Assembly: GCF_001411555.2 (NCBI RefSeq) | Contig: NC_049901.1 | Span: forward strand, 42,896,302-42,960,301 | Direction: 5' to 3' | DNA: 64,000 bases | Source of the DNA: Juglans regia | Lineage: Eukaryota > Streptophyta > Magnoliopsida > Fagales > Juglandaceae | Part shown: one piece after another, positions 46,825 through 57,041 of the stretch | Layout: each line of letters starts with the position of its first letter | How positions within the stretch are numbered: the stretch's first letter is position 1 | Position numbers and translations under genes: made by a program | Notes under the pieces: generated by a model | The model's input: the letters and a program-made list of their open reading frames with translations, nothing else | Database searches by the model: none | Told to the model about the DNA's origin: nothing

Positions 46825-47010
46825 GGTATGATTCAGTCCTCTTTATTTGGAAGACCTACTCATTTTGATTGTTTTTCTGATTGACTAGCCAGAAATTAAA
46901 ATATTCAAAGTTAAAACTTTGAAAATATTATTATCATCTAAAACGAGAGTCAAATAAAAAAAACAATCAAAATGAACAGATCCTCCTAACAAATAGGACT
47001 GAATCATACC
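46825..47010. mobile_element. Hairpin MITE, unit 1
   Basis: The arms start GGTATGATTCAGTCCT at 46825 and end AGGACTGAATCATACC at 47010. Pairing extends about 55 bp on each side, out to CATTTTGATTGTTTTT. The interior (46900-46952) is in the opposite orientation to that of the unit 2 copy. Confidence 0.75.
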
Positions 47011-47042
<32 letters not shown>

Positions 47043-47932
47043 ATATATATGGAATTTATTACAAATTCAATGATATAAGAGAAAACAATCAACTTAGGTT
47101 AATGTCCAGGAATTATCAAGGAATTTATAATATTCTTTATTAATGGGATAAGGATTATTGGGCTTACCCCTCTACTCTTTTTAACTATCAAAATATATAT
47201 GCAGGGATTATATATATTTATATAATTAATTCCACAAAGCATTATTCCAAAATGGAATGATGCATGCAAGATTGTCATCCCCCTCCCCTTTCAAACATCT
47301 ATCAAAACAAGAAGAATATATAAAAGTAACTTAAAAAGAGATTACATGCATGCACTTAATTAATTAATTGCCTATCGTTGAAATTGCACGAGGGCTATTT
47401 GTTTTATATATATTCTCCTATATATAGAAAATTGCTAAAGAAAAAAACAAATTCTTTTTGTGATTGGTGTTCTTTTAATGATAAATACAGATATATATAA
47501 ATTTTGCATAATAGTTGCTTTAAAGAAAATATAGACTACGTTATAAATATAATTTATATATTTATATGAATTTTAAATTTGTTCGATTAAAAAAAAAAAA
47601 AAAACCTTGTCTTATGGATCAGCATAGACCCACAACTTCCACAACTACTTTATAATCAGTAATGACAAAAGACAAACAATGTCTGCAACATTCTTTTTCA
47701 TTTGATGCAATGATAAAATGGATCTACAGCTTGATCTTTTGTATGCCGTCGTTCAATCTATGTATACGTACGTACGGGTTCATGCAACCTTCCCACAAGT
47801 GTTCATATTTCCAAGGCCCCATGCATGTCCCAGAAATTTAAATAAAATAAAATAAAAAACAAAAAATACTGATATTACATATATCACAAATTAACATCGA
47901 TCACGAGTATTTGCATCATTTTGGTTATTGTC

Positions 47933-48582
47933 AGAAATGTAATAAATCCATTAGTAGTCCGATGGAAATAAACTCATTTTTTGCTATCGATTAACACTTA
48001 TTTGTGACAATATAGAGTGGCGGAAAAAAGTCCATTTACAACTCGCAAGTACTTTTGCGATGAAATATATGTGACGAAAATGAAAAAATATTTTTACGAC
48101 ATAAAGAGACACAAAAAAGTACATTTACGACAAGCCAATGCTTTTGCAACAAGATATATGGACGAAAATTGAAAGCTATTTGCATCGCGAGTGAGTTTTT
48201 GCGACAATATAGATAGATGCAAAAAATAATCCATTTACGACAAGCAAGTGAGGTTGCAACGATATATACATGATGGAAATGAGGTTATTTGCAGCGCTAT
48301 TTTGTTTTTGCGACACTAGATAGTCTGGACTCTGGTCACTAATAGGACATTTTCTGGAGTATCTTTTGCGTCGAAGTTGTCATCCTTTACCGTCGACAAA
48401 TATCATCACAAAAGAATTATTTTTGCATTGATATTTTATTTTGAATGCAAAAAACTTTTTGGGACTTAGTATTACCAACCATCTTGTGTTGATTTTCAAG
48501 CGACGCTAAAAAATGATCACGACACTTTGTGTGTTTTTTGTGACACTTTTAGGTGATGCAAAAGGCTATTTTTCTTGTAATG
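47933..48582. mobile_element. CACTA-like 3' terminal segment, unit 2
   Basis: This is the paralogue of 46052-46714. Its terminus reads TTTTTCTTGTAATG, one base off the CACTA end, so it is a decayed end. Confidence 0.6.
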
Positions 48583-48692
48583 ATAGTTCTATTCAAGTTA
48601 CTATCAAACCTTTAACAAGGAAAGGCATCAACGCCTCTGTTCTATTGTGTTGACGAGATGTCAGATTCAACAAGTTTGAAACTAGTATTTTT

Positions 48693-48834
48693 GGTATGAT
48701 TCAGTCCTCTTTGTTTGGAAGACCTTCTCATTTTGATTGTTTTCCTGATTTAACTCTCGCTTTAAATGATAATAATATTGTCAAAAGCTTTAACTTTGAA
48801 CAGGTCCTCCAAACAAAGAGGACTGAATCATACC
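48693..48834. mobile_element. Hairpin MITE, unit 2
   Basis: A 142-bp element whose 33-bp arms (48693-48725 and 48802-48834) match at 32 of 33 positions. The single change is GGAAGACCT versus GGAGGACCT. The loop has ACTCTCGCTTTAAATGATAA in plus orientation. Confidence 0.8.
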
Positions 48835-48901
48835 ACATATATATATATATATAAATTATATACGTATATATATGGAATTAATTACAAGTTCAATGATATA
48901 A

Positions 48902-50902
48902 GAGCATCCACATTGGCTTCTTCAAATAACATTTCATCTCTAAATTTAGCTAACTTTATCAATAACTAGCCCACATTGAATTAGCCAAATACTTTTCATC
49001 TTAAATATTATCTACAGTAAATTCATATTTTTCTTCAAAAATGAAAAGTACTGTTTCATCTTCAAATACATTGTTTATTAATTTCGGTTATCTCTCTTCC
49101 GCATTTCCTTTCTCTTTCCTTCCCTCTTGCTCTCCCGTGTTTCTTCTTCTCTTCTTCCTTCTCTTCTTCCCTATTTCTCTCTCGCGTCTCTTCCTCCGTT
49201 CTCTTTTTCTATTTTTTTTTCTCTTCTTCTCTTCTTCCCTCTCCAAAGTCTCTTCCTTCTTTCTCTTCTTCCCTCTTTCTCTTCTTCCTCATTTCTCTTA
49301 TCCCGCAAACATTCTCTCCCGCAACCATTCTCTCCCCTGACGGCACTCTCCAGCACGGCACCGCGGTAGCTTTTCTTCACCACGACAAGCACACGGTAAG
49401 ATTCGAAATCCTATGGATGCGAAGAATATGTTCTATAGGCTTGAACTCAGGTCCTCTTCTTTACCCTGGAGCTGGATGATTAGAGGGTTTACGGTACTGG
49501 GTCGACTTGATTTTGCCTTGTTATTTTACTTTAAGATGTTGGGTTGTGGTACTTTTCCTGATAAGTGTACTTTTCCCTATGTGATTAAGGCTTGTATTGG
49601 TTTGAATAATGTAAATTTGGGTAAGTTGGTTCACGGAACAATTCAGTTGATGGGCTTTGAGTTGGACGTGTTTGTGGGTAGTTCTTTGATCAAAATGTAT
49701 GCAGAGAATGATTGTATTAATGATGCGCGATGTTTGTTTGATAGAATTCGACATAAAGATGGTTTTCTATGTAATGTCATGCTTAATGGTTATGTAAAAA
49801 CTGGAGATACTAGTAGTGCTCTAAAAATGTTTTTGGAAATGAGAAATAGTGAAATTAGGCCTAATTCCATGACTTTTGCTTGTATAATATCAGTTTGTGC
49901 CTCAGAAGCAATGATTGGTTTTGGTACCCAGCTTAATTCATGGACTTGTCGTCAGGTGTGGGTTAGAGCTGGAATCTTCCGTGGCCAACACATTGTTAGC
50001 TATGTATTCAAAATGCCAGTATTTGTTTGATGCATGTAAGTTTTTTGATATGATACCGCAAACTGATTTGGTGACATGGAATTGAATGATTCCTGGATTT
50101 GTACAAAATGGGTTTATGCGTGAGGCTTCAAATTTGTTTTTTGAGATGATATCTGTTAGTGTCAAACCAGACTCGATCACCTTTGCAAGCTTACTTTCAT
50201 CAGTTACTGAAATCACAGGTCTCAAACAAGGTAAGGAAATTCATGGTTACATAGTAAGACACGGTGTGCCTTTGGATCTATTTGTGAAGAGTGCACTTAT
50301 AGATATATACTTTTAAGTGCAGGGATGTCATGGGGATGGCACGCAAGGTTTTTGGTGAAAGCAACACAGTTGATGTCATCGTGTGCACATCTATGATTTC
50401 AGGTTTTGTGCTTAATGCAAGGTTTTTGGTTAGTGGACTGGATGCTCATGCTAGAAATTGGTCTCAACGGATGAATTACTGAAAGCTCTTTCAATTTGTT
50501 GTAGTGTTTCTATAACATTTATCTTCTTCAAAGCCTTGTATAGCCTTCAAATGATGGCAGCCAATCTTCTTTACATTGAGTGATGATGTCTGTGAGAATT
50601 GACTTGGTTGCATTGAAGATTGATGGAATTGTTTTGATAATATTGATATCGTGTGATGAAATTTTGTTTATTGGATTGTGAAAATGAAAATGAATATAAG
50701 AGGTTATGAAAATAGAATTAATTAAAAAATAAAAATTAATTATAAAAATATAAAAATAAAAAATAATAATATTTTATTATTATAGAGAGTGTGATGACTA
50801 ATTCAATGTAGACTTTAAATTTTGAATGATTAGTTAAAAGTGAAAAAGTTACATATTAATCAAAATTTGAAGAGTAAAATAGCCAATCCAATACCAATGC
50901 TC
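48902..50902. mobile_element. TIR DNA transposon (PIF/Harbinger-like) carrying a captured PPR gene fragment
   Basis: The ends are GAGCATCCACATTGG at the left and, on the complement, GAGCATTGGTATTGG at the right. The flanks are TAA at 48899-48901 and TAA at 50903-50905. The paralogous unit 1 site at 47071-47084 (TGATATAAGAGAAA) is uninterrupted, which fixes the borders to within a base or two. A 3-bp TAA duplication is the PIF/Harbinger signature, although the ends are imperfect. The cargo is a PPR fragment with its CT-rich leader. There is no transposase, so it is non-autonomous. Confidence 0.75.
49413..50460 (+). pseudogene. PPR protein gene fragment (PLS subfamily, At4g21300-like)
   Basis: The frame at 49413-50030 encodes about 200 residues of pentatricopeptide repeats (WSWMIRGFTVLGRLDFALL, PDKCTFPYVIKACIGLNNV, VFVGSSLIKMYAENDCIND, RPNSMTFACIISVCASEAMI). 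After a frameshift near 49945, repeats continue to about 50320 (WVRAG and ANTLLAMYSKC-like, MIPGFVQNGFMREASNLFFEM, KPDSITFASLL, GKEIHGYIVRHGVPLDLF, SALIDIYF). There are stops at 50083-50085 and 50314-50316, and recognisable remnants (VFGESNTVDVIVCTSMISG) reach about 50460. PPR proteins bind organelle RNA. The series is cut at both ends by the transposon borders, so it cannot work as such. Confidence 0.85.
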
Positions 50903-52149
50903 TAAGAGAAAACAATAAACTTAGGTTAGTGGCCAGGAATTATCAAGAAATTTATAATATTCTTTATTAATGGGATAAGGATTATTGGGCTTACCCCTAT
51001 ACTCTTTTTAACTAATCAAAATATATATGCGGGGATTAGATATATTTATATAATTAATTCCACAAAGCATTATTCCAAAATGGAATGATGCATGCAAGAT
51101 TGTCATCCCCCTCCTCTTTCAAACATCTGTCAAAACAAGAAGAATATATAAAAGTAACTTAAAAAGAGATTACATGCATGCACTTAATTAATTAATTGCC
51201 TATCGTTGAAATTGCACGAGGGCTATTTGTTTTATATATATGCTCCTATATATAGAAAATTGCTAAAGAAAAAAACAAATTCTTTTTGTGATTGGTGTTC
51301 TTTTAATGATAAATACAGATATATAAATTTTGCATAATAGTTGCTTTAAAGAAAATATAGACTACGTTATAAATATAATATATATATATATATATATGAA
51401 TTTTAAATTTGTTCGATTAAAAAAAAAAAAAAAAAAAAACCTTGTCTTATGGATCAGCATAGACCCACAACTACTTTATAATCAGTAATGACAAAAGACA
51501 AACAATGTCTGCAACATTCTTTTTCATTTGATGCAATGAAAAAATGGATCTACAGCTTGATCTTTTGTATGCCGTCGTTCAATTTATGTATACGTACGTA
51601 CGTACGGGTTCATGCACCCTTCCCACAAGTGTTCATATTTCCATGGCCCCATGCATGCATGTCCCAGAAATTTAAATTAAAAAAATACTGATATTACATA
51701 TATCACAAATTAACATGGATCATGAGCTAACTGGTCATCATGACCGCCAAACCAAAAGTGCAATGAAAATTGTATAAAAAAAAAAAAATAATAACACTTA
51801 ATTTTACTGAAATATATCTGATCATGAGGTTGGCCGATTGTCCTTAATTTGTTACTTTATTTTATCTTCCAAATCTAGAGGCTCGAGGAGTACTATGCTT
51901 GACATTATTTTTTTGCATCAAAAGAAGGCGACAAGCCCTAAAAATATTTTATTTATTTATTTTCATCTAGAAAGTGACGATGGTGCCAACGTACGTACTA
52001 AGGTTGACTGTTCATCCCGTGACGTAGCAGGATGCATGGTTAAAAGCTTGAACAAGATAAGATTGTGGGTAGGAAGCAGCCATTAATAGATGTGGGGTAC
52101 GGGCTCCTCTTATTATTGAATATTAATTTATCGATATTAAGAAAGTAAA

Positions 52150-52330
52150 TGTCGTTTTTTTTCATAATTTCTTTCGATTGATCTTATTATTATAATATTT
52201 TTAAAATTTTTATATTAAATCAAATAAATAATTTAATTTTTTTGAAATTTTTAAATAAAATTAATATTAAAATATATATTTTAATAATATTTTATTTAAT
52301 TTTTAATTTTAATTTCAATTCATTTTAAGC
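52150..52330. mobile_element. MITE family A, copy 4
   Basis: The AT-rich core has ATTATTATAATATTTTTAAAA and AATAATATTTTATTTAAT, ending TTTCAATTCATTTTAAGC. The ends are decayed, and identification rests on the core. Confidence 0.5.
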
Positions 52331-53956
52331 TGGCTCATAGGAAGGAAAAAAAAAAAAAAAAAAAAGGGTCCAGATACCATGAATCATTGGGAACATGAAA
52401 ATCATTTCACGAAGGACTCTGCTACACTCACAGAGATTTTATGTAAGGCAAAAGTTTTTTTTTTTTTTTTTCAATATTTTTTTAAACATTTTAAATATTT
52501 AAAAAAATATAAAAAAATCACAAATTCATTTAAAAAGATTTATTTAATCATTAAATAAAATAAATATAATATAATTTCGGTAGAAATTTTCGCTAGAAAC
52601 TTTATGTGGGAATAATATTTTCCAATAAACAAAACGGGTCCAAAAATTTCGGACCGTCAGACCTGCGTGCACGTAGACATGCAGCAGCCACCGTATTCTT
52701 ATGACTCATAACTCACGTGAGGGAAGCAGAGAATCGATTTCTTGTTCTTTTTCTCTATTTTTTAGAGCATTCACATTTTGTGGAATAAATTATTTTTCAA
52801 AATTTACTAAAAAATTATCTTTATTTCTTGTGTAACAAAAAAAATTATCGATCAATTTAAAAAAAAAAACATAATTGGATGATATTAATATTAAAAAATA
52901 ATTCCTTTTAAATATTTAATTGTAAAATCTCTAATTTGAGAGGAGAAAAGTATATATCTTATCATATTCTATTCTTGATTCTTTAATGGAAACCTAGTTT
53001 AGCTGAAAATATGAAAGAGTGGAGCAAAGAAAAAAAGAGTGAAATGATTGCGGATGAATGGAGGGCAGCATGGATGGATGACAGCTGACCGCTGAGATCG
53101 ATGTTAACACGTGCTTGAATGTGGTTTTTCATCAACTCATGTCCAGATGCAGGTCCTCTTTGTTTCAAAGTCCAAAGAAGGTTGGATAAAAAAGGTTTGA
53201 ATCTTGAAAATGAGAGTCCTCGATCCAGAAGAATGGACTACGTGCGTGAAAGTCCTGATCATCTTCAGTTTAGATTGCTCAAGAAAGTCCCCCCAGTCAA
53301 AGATAACAACGCTTGAGGCTACACCAAAATATAATATTCCACCTATGAGATGAGCATTATAAGCAAAAAATTCACATGATGAGTGTTCTGCAAGGCATAA
53401 TTTACGTGGAACAAAGCCCAACTTATACACTACTACCACTACTATTACTACACAGGCACCTTCTAATTGTCATCTTCCTAGCTATGGCTTTTAGAAGTAG
53501 GTCGAGATTCCTTTTAGTTTTTTGCCTAAAATCTAATAAATATTCAGAAAAGAATTACTGTCACTATTATGATTATGATGATTTAATTTTGGTAGGAAAA
53601 GCTAGCGCGCACCAGCAATAGATGATGCTGGTGCAACATGCAGCTGGACAGGGCAGGCGGCAATCTTATTCATGGTGACAAGCAGAATGATCCATAACAC
53701 GATAATAAAATACGCGCGTCACCACATATGTAATAATGGGTCCAACCTCGCCGCCATGCTCATTTGACAAACGTGCTCAAATCACCCAACCCCCATTATC
53801 TGGACCTAGATTGTCATTTCCACTAAATCATGGTTGAGATCTTGGGACATCCTCCTTTGTTCAATGATCTTGCTTTCAAACTTGCTTTAATCTTTTGAGT
53901 CCTATTAATCTTCTTCTCTTTCCCATTCAAATCGTCCGTTCTTTCTTCTTTGGGCA

Positions 53957-53962
53957 TATAAA
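53957..53962 (+). promoter_or_regulatory. TATA box of the ERF1B-like gene
   Basis: TATAAA in GGGCATATAAAGGC, 96 bp before the ATG at 54058. It implies a leader of about 60-70 bases, starting in the pyrimidine-rich or CATACCAAC sequence downstream. Confidence 0.65.
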
Positions 53963-54057
53963 GGCTTTGGTATTTCCAACCTTTGTCATACCAACATAGC
54001 TACAACACCAAGACCACCCAAAAACGTTGAAATCTCCAACCCTCAATTAGTTCCACC

Positions 54058-54747
54058 ATGGAGTCTTGTTACTTTGATCAGTACCCAAGTTCAGAATTCT
54101 CACAAGAATCATTATCACTGGATGAATCCTTCCCGTGGGATAAGCTTCTTTTCCACCACAGTTCACTTCCCTTCAACCTTGATGACTCTGAAGAAATGCT
54201 ACTTATGGATGTCATAGCCAAGGGAAGTTCTACACAAACATGGGAAACAGCCAATTCCATGCAGGGTGTTGTCAAGGAAGAGGAAGTCACTTCCAATGAC
54301 AAAGAAGAGGCAAATCACAAGAAAGAGAAGTCCTATAGAGGGGTTCGGCGGCGGCCGTGGGGAAAGTACGCGGCGGAGATAAGGGATTCAACAAGGCATG
54401 GAATCCGAGTATGGCTTGGAACCTTTGACAGTGCAGAGGCAGCTGCGCTAGCATACGACCAGGCTGCATTTTCAATGAGGGGAACCTTGGCTGTGCTCAA
54501 TTTTACGGTGGAAGTGGTCAGGGAGTCTCTGCAAGATATGAAGGATGGGAATTATGAGGAGGGCTGCTCACCTGTGGTGGCACTCAAGAGGAAGCACTCC
54601 ATGAGAAGAAAATCCATGTCTAGGAGAAGTAAAGGGAAAGAAGAGATGATGAGGCCACAGAAAGTGGTGGTTTTGGAGGACTTAGGAGCTGAATATTTGG
54701 AGGAACTTTTGAGGTTGAGCCCATCTCAGAATTCCTGTCCCCAGTGA
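54058..54747 (+). CDS. ERF1B: Ethylene-responsive transcription factor 1B-like (ERF1)
   Basis: Intronless gene for 229 residues. The N-terminus has the conserved [10 protein letters not shown] (22-31) and [14 protein letters not shown] (40-53) motifs of ERF1-type proteins. The AP2/ERF domain is 93-150 ([19 protein letters not shown] to LAVLNFT). It is followed by the ERF1 signature [15 protein letters not shown] (171-185), probably basic and nuclear-localising, and the C-terminal acidic EDLL-type motif [16 protein letters not shown] (203-218). This motif order is that of Arabidopsis ERF1 (At3g23240), which integrates ethylene and jasmonate signals and binds GCC boxes of defence genes. All parts are intact. 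The start is the first ATG after the TATA box, and the protein begins MESCYFDQY. It stands about 17 kb from the two smaller ERFs, separated by transposons. Confidence 0.95.
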   Translation: MESCYFDQYPSSEFSQESLSLDESFPWDKLLFHHSSLPFNLDDSEEMLLMDVIAKGSSTQTWETANSMQGVVKEEEVTSNDKEEANHKKEKSYRGVRRRPWGKYAAEIRDSTRHGIRVWLGTFDSAEAAALAYDQAAFSMRGTLAVLNFTVEVVRESLQDMKDGNYEEGCSPVVALKRKHSMRRKSMSRRSKGKEEMMRPQKVVVLEDLGAEYLEELLRLSPSQNSCPQ

Positions 54748-55858
54748 ATCTTTCTCTCTTTCATCTTCATTTCTTCATGTAATTCCTTTGTTTGTTCCTC
54801 CTTCCTTTTTTTTTTTTTTTTCCTTTCAATTTCTATTATATCTGTTTGATTATCAAAATCAATTTTGTCAAGATTTTGGGAGTTTCAATATGGGTTAGAA
54901 GGAGTCCTAATCAATCCCGTTGCGTGTAAAGTTGAAAAGATGGGATTGTAATCAATTGCATTATCTTGTCTACCTCAATTATTGCAGTATAAGATATTGC
55001 TTGAAAACTTGTTCATATTTATTTTTATTGAATTACTTTGCTTTTGTGTTTACAACTGCATGGTCTAAGTAATTCCCACAAATTTCATTTTACTAAAACC
55101 AAAAAAAGGACAAAAAAAAAACCTATTAACAGAACATAAAGCATATTTTGTTGTATTTTTCTTTCAGGTTTCCGGCTGGCAGTATGTGGTAGCTTTTGTG
55201 GATTATGCAGAACTTTTTGGCTCAGGTTTGAACGTTAAAACGAGTTGAATTGAATTTTAAATAGAATTATTTTGTAAGTCTTGCTGAAATAAGTTTAATT
55301 TTTTTAGAATGATATGAGTTTAATTTTTTAAGTTGAAATATATGAAATAGGTTGAAATGAATTTAATTTTTTTATAAAAAATTAAAAAAATAATAAATTT
55401 CATCAATAATTAATTTGAGATAAACTGAATTTCGTTCAACAACCGATGGAACAGACGCCAGACAGATCTCCAGCCTCTTCCCTTTATCTTAGGGCTATTC
55501 CATGTGAACAGAATGTCACCATTAAAAAGAGAAATGTAAGGAAATTTATTTGATTTGCTTAAATAACCTCCATTTTTTACATATCCATATAAATCTCAAC
55601 CCATTTCAACCATATTGAATGTTTGAGGGTTTATTGGGGTGGTTCAATCAATTAATATTTACATGCAGAAATCTCATCAATGTTGAGCCTCAGGCATCAA
55701 ATCTTTCCCACCCAGCATTATTGTGATGGCTCCTCTCCAACTTTCCTTTCTAGTAATTTAGATATCAATCAAAAGCTTTCAAAATATACATGAAAGAACA
55801 GAATAGAAAGAGCTCCAAGTCCAAAGATTTCAAAGATTTCTTCTTCTTCTTGATAAAA

Positions 55859-55898
<40 letters not shown>

Positions 55899-56526
55899 GA
55901 AAAAAAAAAGTCCAAAGATTTCAACCCATTTTATTGATCCTTGGATTTGACAGAAAGCAAACTTGACCCACCAAAATAAATCTCAACATTCCATATATGG
56001 TAGTGGCACCAGGCCCCTGCTATCCAAATTGATAATGTTTCTAATATCGTCAATATAAAACTTATTAGTTTTCAGATTGCTTTATGTCCCCCCATATGAT
56101 TAACACAAAATGCCATGTAAAACAGACTAAAACAGAGGCTGTCTAATTATATTAAAGGAAAAACCATTAATAACCAGCATACTATTTCTGGTTTGCATCA
56201 CAAACTATCAAACTTTGACACATTACATCCTCAACTATCGAACAACAACATACTTATTAATTCTCGCTATCAAAATAGATTTTTAAAAAAGGTGATGTGG
56301 CACATTCTGAATTATTGGATTTTAACTTAGAATGCAGGTTGAAAGTTTGTGGTAGTTTGAGTGTGAAATGTATTGCATTTGGTAACTTGGGATTTACATA
56401 TTAATGGAGAGACAAGGGTTTTAATAGGCTCATCTTAACCCATTGAAGCTTAAAACCATGTCAGTTTTGCTTTGCGTGTGTTTTAGCACTATGTTTAAAA
56501 GACGGATGAGAAGATATGGGTCATAT
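54748..56526. other. Spacer downstream of the ERF1B-like gene
   Basis: The 3' UTR includes a T-run at 54808-54822. The remainder is AT-rich with one retroposon footprint at 55817-55924 and a (TA)n tract inside it. No gene seen. Confidence 0.65.
55817..55924 (+). mobile_element. Short retroposon footprint with 17-bp TSD
   Basis: AAGTCCAAAGATTTCAA at 55817-55833 is repeated exactly at 55908-55924. The 74 bases between are AGATTTCTTCTTCTTCTTGATA, then A-rich sequence with an expanded (TA)n and a final A-run. CTTGATA-poly(A) resembles the other tail-only cores. Apart from the microsatellite there is no element body. Confidence 0.6.
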
Positions 56527-56785
56527 TGAGGTTTGTGGAACCTAGTTTTATGAACTGAGAAATGCTAGACAGAAAGTTTGCTCGATCTTTGCCCGATAGG
56601 GCGCTCGAGTGAAACTCAGGTAGAGAGTTCACTCAAGTCTAGCTCAATAGGTCGCTTGAGCGAATATCAGACAAAGAGTTATCTCGAGGCTGAATAACCC
56701 AAAAATTTATTTTTCTAGGATTCTTGTTGCATGCCTATATATATATATATATATGTAATTATATGTTTTGAAATTAATGTTGAGC

Positions 56786-56827
<42 letters not shown>

Positions 56828-57041
56828 TGTATTGCTCCACAATGTATTCCTACTTGTTTTTTAATAAAATCTTCTATAGCGTTGTGGATGTAGGCATGTT
56901 ACCAAACCACGTAAATCTTGTGCCATGTGATTGTGTGATTGTTTATTTTTCTCGTTGCCTGTTACTTGTCTGTAGCATTGTTGGTAAGAATTTGGTGAGT
57001 GTTTTTCCCAACAACTGGTATCAAGAGCCAAGGTTCGGGTC

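Larger units (their letters stand above)
45476..51726. repeat. Tandem segmental duplication (two diverged units with private insertions)
   Basis: Unit 1 runs from 45476 to about 47907 and unit 2 from about 47910 to 51726. Both begin TTTGCATCATTTTGGTTATT and end with TATATCACAAATTAACAT. Each contains the same CACTA-like end, a hairpin MITE and about 870 bp of shared flank. Unit 1 alone has a 548-bp hAT-like insert at 45504-46051. Unit 2 alone has a 2001-bp TIR element at 48902-50902. Removing these gives units of about 1.88 and 1.81 kb. The units differ by scattered substitutions, small indels and microsatellite length. Confidence 0.92.
51727..54057. other. Promoter-side spacer of the ERF1B-like gene
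   Basis: No gene recognised. It contains a MITE family A copy (52150-52330), poly(A) and poly(T) runs at 52348-52368 and 52456-52472, and at 52763 an AGAGCATTCACATTTTG end. That end resembles the TIR of the PPR-carrying element, so it may be a relative. The last 100 bases hold the TATA box and leader of the next gene. Confidence 0.6.

Noticed and set aside
46825..47010. Hairpin as a known plant miRNA precursor
   Set aside because: The arms do not contain any conserved miRNA I can recall (156-172, 319, 390-399, 482/2118). The arms are long and nearly perfect, as in a MITE rather than a MIRNA gene.
49041..49392. Ser/Phe/Leu-rich and Arg/Glu-rich open frames
   Set aside because: They are the two readings of a CT-rich tract inside the PPR-carrying element, probably the leader of the captured gene.
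51488..51691. 67-codon open frame repeated in the duplication
   Set aside because: The unit 1 counterpart (around 47660-47840) is not kept open by the same reading, and the sequence is AT-rich repeat DNA.
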